From: Intestinirhabdus alba
GTDB lineage: Bacteria > Pseudomonadota > Gammaproteobacteria > Enterobacterales > Enterobacteriaceae
Length of the DNA stretch: 64,000 nt
Direction: 5' to 3'
Assembly: GCF_009711095.1 (NCBI RefSeq)
Contig: NZ_WMJZ01000022.1
Coordinates: forward strand, 16,162 to 80,161
Below, one piece after another: positions 60,679 through 64,000 of this stretch. A program made the translations under genes and the position numbers. Below the pieces are notes generated by a model. It saw only the letters and a program-made list of their open reading frames with translations, was not told where the DNA came from and did not search any database. Numbering within the stretch: position 1 is the stretch's first letter; every line of letters starts with the position of its first letter.

Positions 60679-61227
60679 TTAAAATTCACTAAGCGCGTTA
60701 ATTCTAGCTTTAATAGCAGAAACTTTCCTTACATCATTACGCTGTTCATAAAGCGTCAATGCTCTCCTGTAGGCTTGCAATGCCTTCAATTTATCTTTAT
60801 CTGTACCGCTTTCATTACTTAAAGGATCGTGATATCGTCCCCAACTATAAGCGTATACCCGGTAATTATAAATCTTACTATCTTCAAATAAAAATCCTGC
60901 TTCTTTATTTAAAACGCTAAGATGCTCTGCCTTCAACGTTGTTACCGCTCTATTAAAATACTTGATGCGATCATTATACCCATTAAAACCACCGTTAATA
61001 AGCGCGGTAATCATGTTGAAATCATCATTCTTAGCATGTTTAACCACATTTTTATATACACAGTAAAACCAAAAGGCAGAACGAACACAGTGCGGATATT
61101 GTGCTATCTTATTTCTGGCAGAATCATCTGTTTCGAAATCCTCATTGACATATGCTCCATATTTTGTATATACATCCTGCCATGTCAATTGAATCAATCC
61201 TCGTCCATACCATGGTGCATAAGTCAT
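60679..61227 (-). CDS. Orphan C-terminal toxin domain, GH19-like (lysozyme/chitinase fold)
   Basis: 182 residues resembling the second half of GH19-type muramidase domains: YGRGLIQLTWQDVYTKY, CVRSAFWFYCVYKNV and ITALINGGFNGYNDRI align with GRGLIQITGYEKY, AIRSALWFWLHYEV and VTNRVNGGSMGLGER of the upstream effector. The N-terminal half with the catalytic Glu segment is missing. The frame continues upstream (IYWKVEEECSYFSG) to the stop of the preceding gene, and no good ribosome site precedes the only ATG. It is therefore probably an untranslated toxin-tip cassette, or the remains of a displaced effector end. AT-rich. Confidence 0.65.
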   Translation of the reverse strand: MTYAPWYGRGLIQLTWQDVYTKYGAYVNEDFETDDSARNKIAQYPHCVRSAFWFYCVYKNVVKHAKNDDFNMITALINGGFNGYNDRIKYFNRAVTTLKAEHLSVLNKEAGFLFEDSKIYNYRVYAYSWGRYHDPLSNESGTDKDKLKALQAYRRALTLYEQRNDVRKVSAIKARINALSEF

Positions 61228-61269
61228 TCCTGAGAAATAGCTGCATTCCTCTTCTACTTTCCAGTATAT

Positions 61270-61746
61270 CTACGGAAAGACAAAATTATCATTTTCAGGA
61301 TAAACAATATCAGTCATATAATAATTCGGAATATCGTTATTTATAAACGACCCAGGAAGACAATCATTAGACTGTATAATTTTGTTATTTTTCTTGACAT
61401 CAAATACCATTGAATACTCGTCTTCCTCAGCCCCAGTTATTACATTGATAACATAGCTATACGCTCCTCTACTAAATCCATAATATGTAACTCCCATTTT
61501 ACTATCCGTAAGTCGCTTTAATTTATTATTTTCATTAAATAAAACGCGCAACTCCACTTTGCCTTCTCTTTTAAATTGATAGACAATTTCTTTATTTTTA
61601 TTATTTATAAAAAACAAAACTTCCTTAGATATCCGTCCCGGCAATGAACATACGATTATTTCGGTTGCATTTTGCTCAGACGCGATGGAATATCTGAGCA
61701 TAACCGAGATAAGTAAACAAACTAAAAACACACAGGATTTATTCAT
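61270..61746 (-). CDS. Unknown secreted protein, probable immunity protein of the adjacent effector
   Basis: 158 residues. Signal peptide MNKSCVFLVCLLISVMLRYSIAS, then a small beta-rich periplasmic domain with a cysteine pair (VCSLPGR, DCLPGSF). Its ATG overlaps the effector stop (ATGA, 61743-61746), the tight coupling typical of effector-immunity pairs. A periplasmic location fits protection from a peptidoglycan-degrading GH19-like toxin. AT-rich. No family recognised; function inferred from position and export signal. Confidence 0.7.
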   Translation of the reverse strand: MNKSCVFLVCLLISVMLRYSIASEQNATEIIVCSLPGRISKEVLFFINNKNKEIVYQFKREGKVELRVLFNENNKLKRLTDSKMGVTYYGFSRGAYSYVINVITGAEEDEYSMVFDVKKNNKIIQSNDCLPGSFINNDIPNYYMTDIVYPENDNFVFP

Positions 61747-64000
61747 AAAAACACCTTCTCACATATTTTATAAGCCGCCTGACGTTCACCTAACCCCATA
61801 CTCCCGCCATTGACTCTATTTGTGACATCAGCTACATCGCTATAACCTTCCCCATGATCAAAAGAATAGACTTCATAGTGCAACCAAAACCATAATGCGC
61901 TTCGGATAGCGAATGGCATTTCATTAATTTTCTCTGGCTCAGAAACAGTATCAAGAGTAATCCCTTGCCAATGATTATTATACTCCATCATAAATCTGTG
62001 GTACTTCTCATAGCCTGTAATCTGAATTAACCCTCGCCCTCTAAAATTATAACCATCATCTGGATGGCTTCGCCTATTACCATTTAATCTTAAGTAATGC
62101 TTACGCCCTATAGCTTGTTCATTAGCTCGACGAATTATTCTCCCTGCTGCATTCTTTGCATAACCATCAGTTTCAGACTCAGTATAATGCTCACGGTAAT
62201 ATCGGCTGAAAGATCTTAATGTCGCAGGAGAAAACTGAAACCCTTCGGTTTTACCTTTCATTTGCGGCCCAACCTCTCCTTTAATTTGGGAAAAGAAGTG
62301 GCATAATCTCGTTGGAGTATCCAGCTTAAATTCTTTCAATCTATTGCGGAGTTCCTCAACGACAACATTCAAATCAGAATCAGTGGCCTGCGGAAATATG
62401 GTTTTTAATTGTTCATAGGTAATACTATAACCTTTAGTACCAATCGCCTCCAAAAACACCACCGGATGCATATGCCACGGCTCCGGACCCAGCGCCACGC
62501 CCTTTTCAGCCACCTCCTTCATCCACTTCATCTTTTCAATAAACTCTTCCAGGTACTTTTTCCACAGCGGCGCGTCTGCGGTGAGGGTATCCAGATACGC
62601 TTTCCACTTCGGATCGTCCTTACCGTAGTACCATTCGCTGGCGTGCTTCGCAATCACCCGGTAAAGACGATCGCGATAAGAGGCAACATGCACCGCCTGC
62701 AGATACTCCTCTTCTGAATAGTACCCGTCATGATTGCTGTCAATCATTTCCAGCAGGCGCTTAAAGTTATATTTGTTCAGCGCGTGGCTGGGACGGGTTT
62801 CATCCTGCGCCGCCTTATACAGCTGCTGCAGGATCCCTTTTACCACATTATTCGGCTGGTTTACGCCATCTATCAGCTCAAAACTCTCCGACCCCATGTT
62901 CAGCGCCACAAATCCCAGTTCTCCCAGCGCATACTGCGATACCTTTTTGACGCTCCCCGCCGCCAGCCAGCCGCCTTCCGGGCGTATCTGAAACCAGGCC
63001 GCATCCCCATTACTGGCCATCGCTTTTCCTTCAGCGTCGGCCCCCGGAACTTTAGCCAGCGTCAGGATCCCCGGAGCCTTGGTTTTACGCTCTCCGGCAA
63101 CCATCCCCTTCTCGCCCGGCAGATACAGCGGAGCACCCGCCGGATACGTCAGCAGGCTCGGGGCATCTTCCCCTGCCTTTCCGGGGTTGGTGAGAAACTT
63201 TTCCATATCATCCATGCTCAGACACTCGATATGTACCTGATAGCGCGAACGCTTCCCGTTCTCTTCCGGCAGCTGATGGAACCCCATATGTCCGATACCG
63301 TCACCGGCGCTGACGGGCACAGGCGACGCGGGTACACACACGCGATCAAATACGGCGCTCCCGCCGGGTGCCGGGGAAGCCGCCGGCGTCAGGCTGTCAC
63401 CATCTGACACAACCCACACCCGGTCCCCCTTCTTCAGCTTGTCCTTATCCTTTCCCAGCGTGACCAGGCTGAACGTTCGCGCGGCATCGTCGGGGGTCCT
63501 GCCCGGCCGGACTATCTGCAGGGCGACATTGCCTGGCTCATACAAGAGCGGAAACCCCGCCACCAGCTTACCGCTCTTCTTATACTGCAGCACATCCTCA
63601 CTGCTCAGATAATATGCCCAGTCTGTCCGTGAAGTACAGTGCACCACCCCGGGAGGCTGGCTGATATAGGCCGGCGAACACTTCGCCCACCAGCCGGGTG
63701 TGGGATTTGATTCCGCCGCGGCCAGGTTACCCCTGTCGGAAACCGTCCAGACCTTGCTCCCTGCTGCCAGCGTTGCTTTCGCTCCACAGGCTGTTTCCCT
63801 GACGATGGTCACTTCAGTGTACTGACGCCCGTTGCGGCTGCAGGTCACCACCCTGTCGCCCAGGGTGACAGGGGTGCCTTTGGGCAGGCTTCCGGCGGTG
63901 CGCCCTGCCGCCACATCCTCCCGACTGGTGTAATAGCGCAGGGAGCCGGCCGCTATTCGGTCCCGGAATCCCCCCTGTTGCTGATAAGCGTCAAACGGTG
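61743..64000 (-). CDS. Large effector protein with EF-hand and C-terminal GH19-like lytic domain (5' end outside window)
   Basis: At least 750 residues, open to the window edge; numbering here starts at the GTG at 63914. The N-terminal part has two related beta-rich repeats (YYTSREDV...WTVSDRGNL and YYLSSEDV...VWVVSDGDSL), resembling SH3-like cell-wall-binding modules. A canonical EF-hand (DSNHDGYYSEEE, 392-403) follows. At ~479-490 is a conserved PWHMHPVVFLEA block. Then comes a GH19-like domain (~495-723: HFFSQIKGEVG with the probable catalytic Glu, NFRGRGLIQITGYEKY, NRVNGGSMGLGERQA). Base composition changes from GC-rich to AT-rich at ~62450, exactly at the HMHP block, so the toxin end was swapped. 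It is probably a type VI secretion effector; no VgrG, PAAR or Hcp gene lies inside the window to prove it. Confidence 0.75.
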   Translation of the reverse strand, partial: PFDAYQQQGGFRDRIAAGSLRYYTSREDVAAGRTAGSLPKGTPVTLGDRVVTCSRNGRQYTEVTIVRETACGAKATLAAGSKVWTVSDRGNLAAAESNPTPGWWAKCSPAYISQPPGVVHCTSRTDWAYYLSSEDVLQYKKSGKLVAGFPLLYEPGNVALQIVRPGRTPDDAARTFSLVTLGKDKDKLKKGDRVWVVSDGDSLTPAASPAPGGSAVFDRVCVPASPVPVSAGDGIGHMGFHQLPEENGKRSRYQVHIECLSMDDMEKFLTNPGKAGEDAPSLLTYPAGAPLYLPGEKGMVAGERKTKAPGILTLAKVPGADAEGKAMASNGDAAWFQIRPEGGWLAAGSVKKVSQYALGELGFVALNMGSESFELIDGVNQPNNVVKGILQQLYKAAQDETRPSHALNKYNFKRLLEMIDSNHDGYYSEEEYLQAVHVASYRDRLYRVIAKHASEWYYGKDDPKWKAYLDTLTADAPLWKKYLEEFIEKMKWMKEVAEKGVALGPEPWHMHPVVFLEAIGTKGYSITYEQLKTIFPQATDSDLNVVVEELRNRLKEFKLDTPTRLCHFFSQIKGEVGPQMKGKTEGFQFSPATLRSFSRYYREHYTESETDGYAKNAAGRIIRRANEQAIGRKHYLRLNGNRRSHPDDGYNFRGRGLIQITGYEKYHRFMMEYNNHWQGITLDTVSEPEKINEMPFAIRSALWFWLHYEVYSFDHGEGYSDVADVTNRVNGGSMGLGERQAAYKICEKVFL

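Overview
The window is chromosomal DNA from a GC-rich member of the Enterobacteriaceae, in the Klebsiella/Enterobacter/Kosakonia range; the genus cannot be fixed by reading. The backbone follows the Escherichia coli order moeA-moeB-fsaA-pflEF-ybiV-ybiU-ybiT-ldtB-ybiR-mntR-mntS-opgE-ompX-rhtA-dps-glnHPQ-mscM-rlmF-ybiI-hcxB-ybiB-dinG-rhlE-cecR-ybhGFSRQPO(clsB)NL-moaEDCBA-ybhK-uvrB. Most proteins match E. coli lengths to within a few residues. No rRNA, tRNA, CRISPR array, intact insertion sequence or prophage was seen.

Layout. 1-7.7 kb: end of moeA, moeB, then fsaA divergent from a glycyl-radical-enzyme pair (pflE/pflF), the sugar phosphatase ybiV and the dioxygenase-like ybiU. 7.7-13.9 kb: an accessory block with an unknown membrane protein, a LacI-type regulator, a divergent anion:cation-symporter-type MFS carrier and a cytoplasmic GH31 glycosidase. 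13.9-36.9 kb: envelope, metal and nitrogen functions (ybiT, ldtB, ybiR, mntR, mntS, opgE, ompX, rhtA, dps, glnHPQ, mscM, rlmF, ybiI, hcxB, ybiB, dinG, rhlE). A long ERIC-type repeat splits glnH from glnP, and a TnpB fragment lies between ybiI and hcxB. 37.1-42.7 kb: a second accessory block (MFS carrier, SDR dehydrogenase, two-subunit transketolase, divergent LysR regulator) inserted between rhlE and cecR. 42.7-52.6 kb: the CecR-controlled YbhGFSR exporter, then ybhQ, ybhP, clsB, ybhN and ybhL. 52.7-59.3 kb: another long ERIC-type element, moaABCDE behind a Moco riboswitch with ModE and FNR sites, ybhK, and uvrB with a LexA box. 59.3-64 kb: an AT-rich tail, all on the minus strand, that looks like a type VI secretion effector/immunity array.

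How the parts work together. pflE/pflF beside fsaA suggests anaerobic use of an anhydro-hexitol phosphate; the paired inverted repeats upstream of pflE and ybiU suggest one regulator for both. The two accessory blocks each combine one carrier, one or more catabolic enzymes and one divergent regulator, the usual plan for use of a single carbon source. The right end holds a chimeric effector (EF-hand and GH19-like lytic domain), a probable periplasmic immunity protein, an orphan toxin tip and a second candidate immunity protein. After these come broken remnants ending at a sharp GC jump about 400 bases from uvrB, where E. coli has the bio genes. That right-hand region and the transketolase block are the most novel parts.
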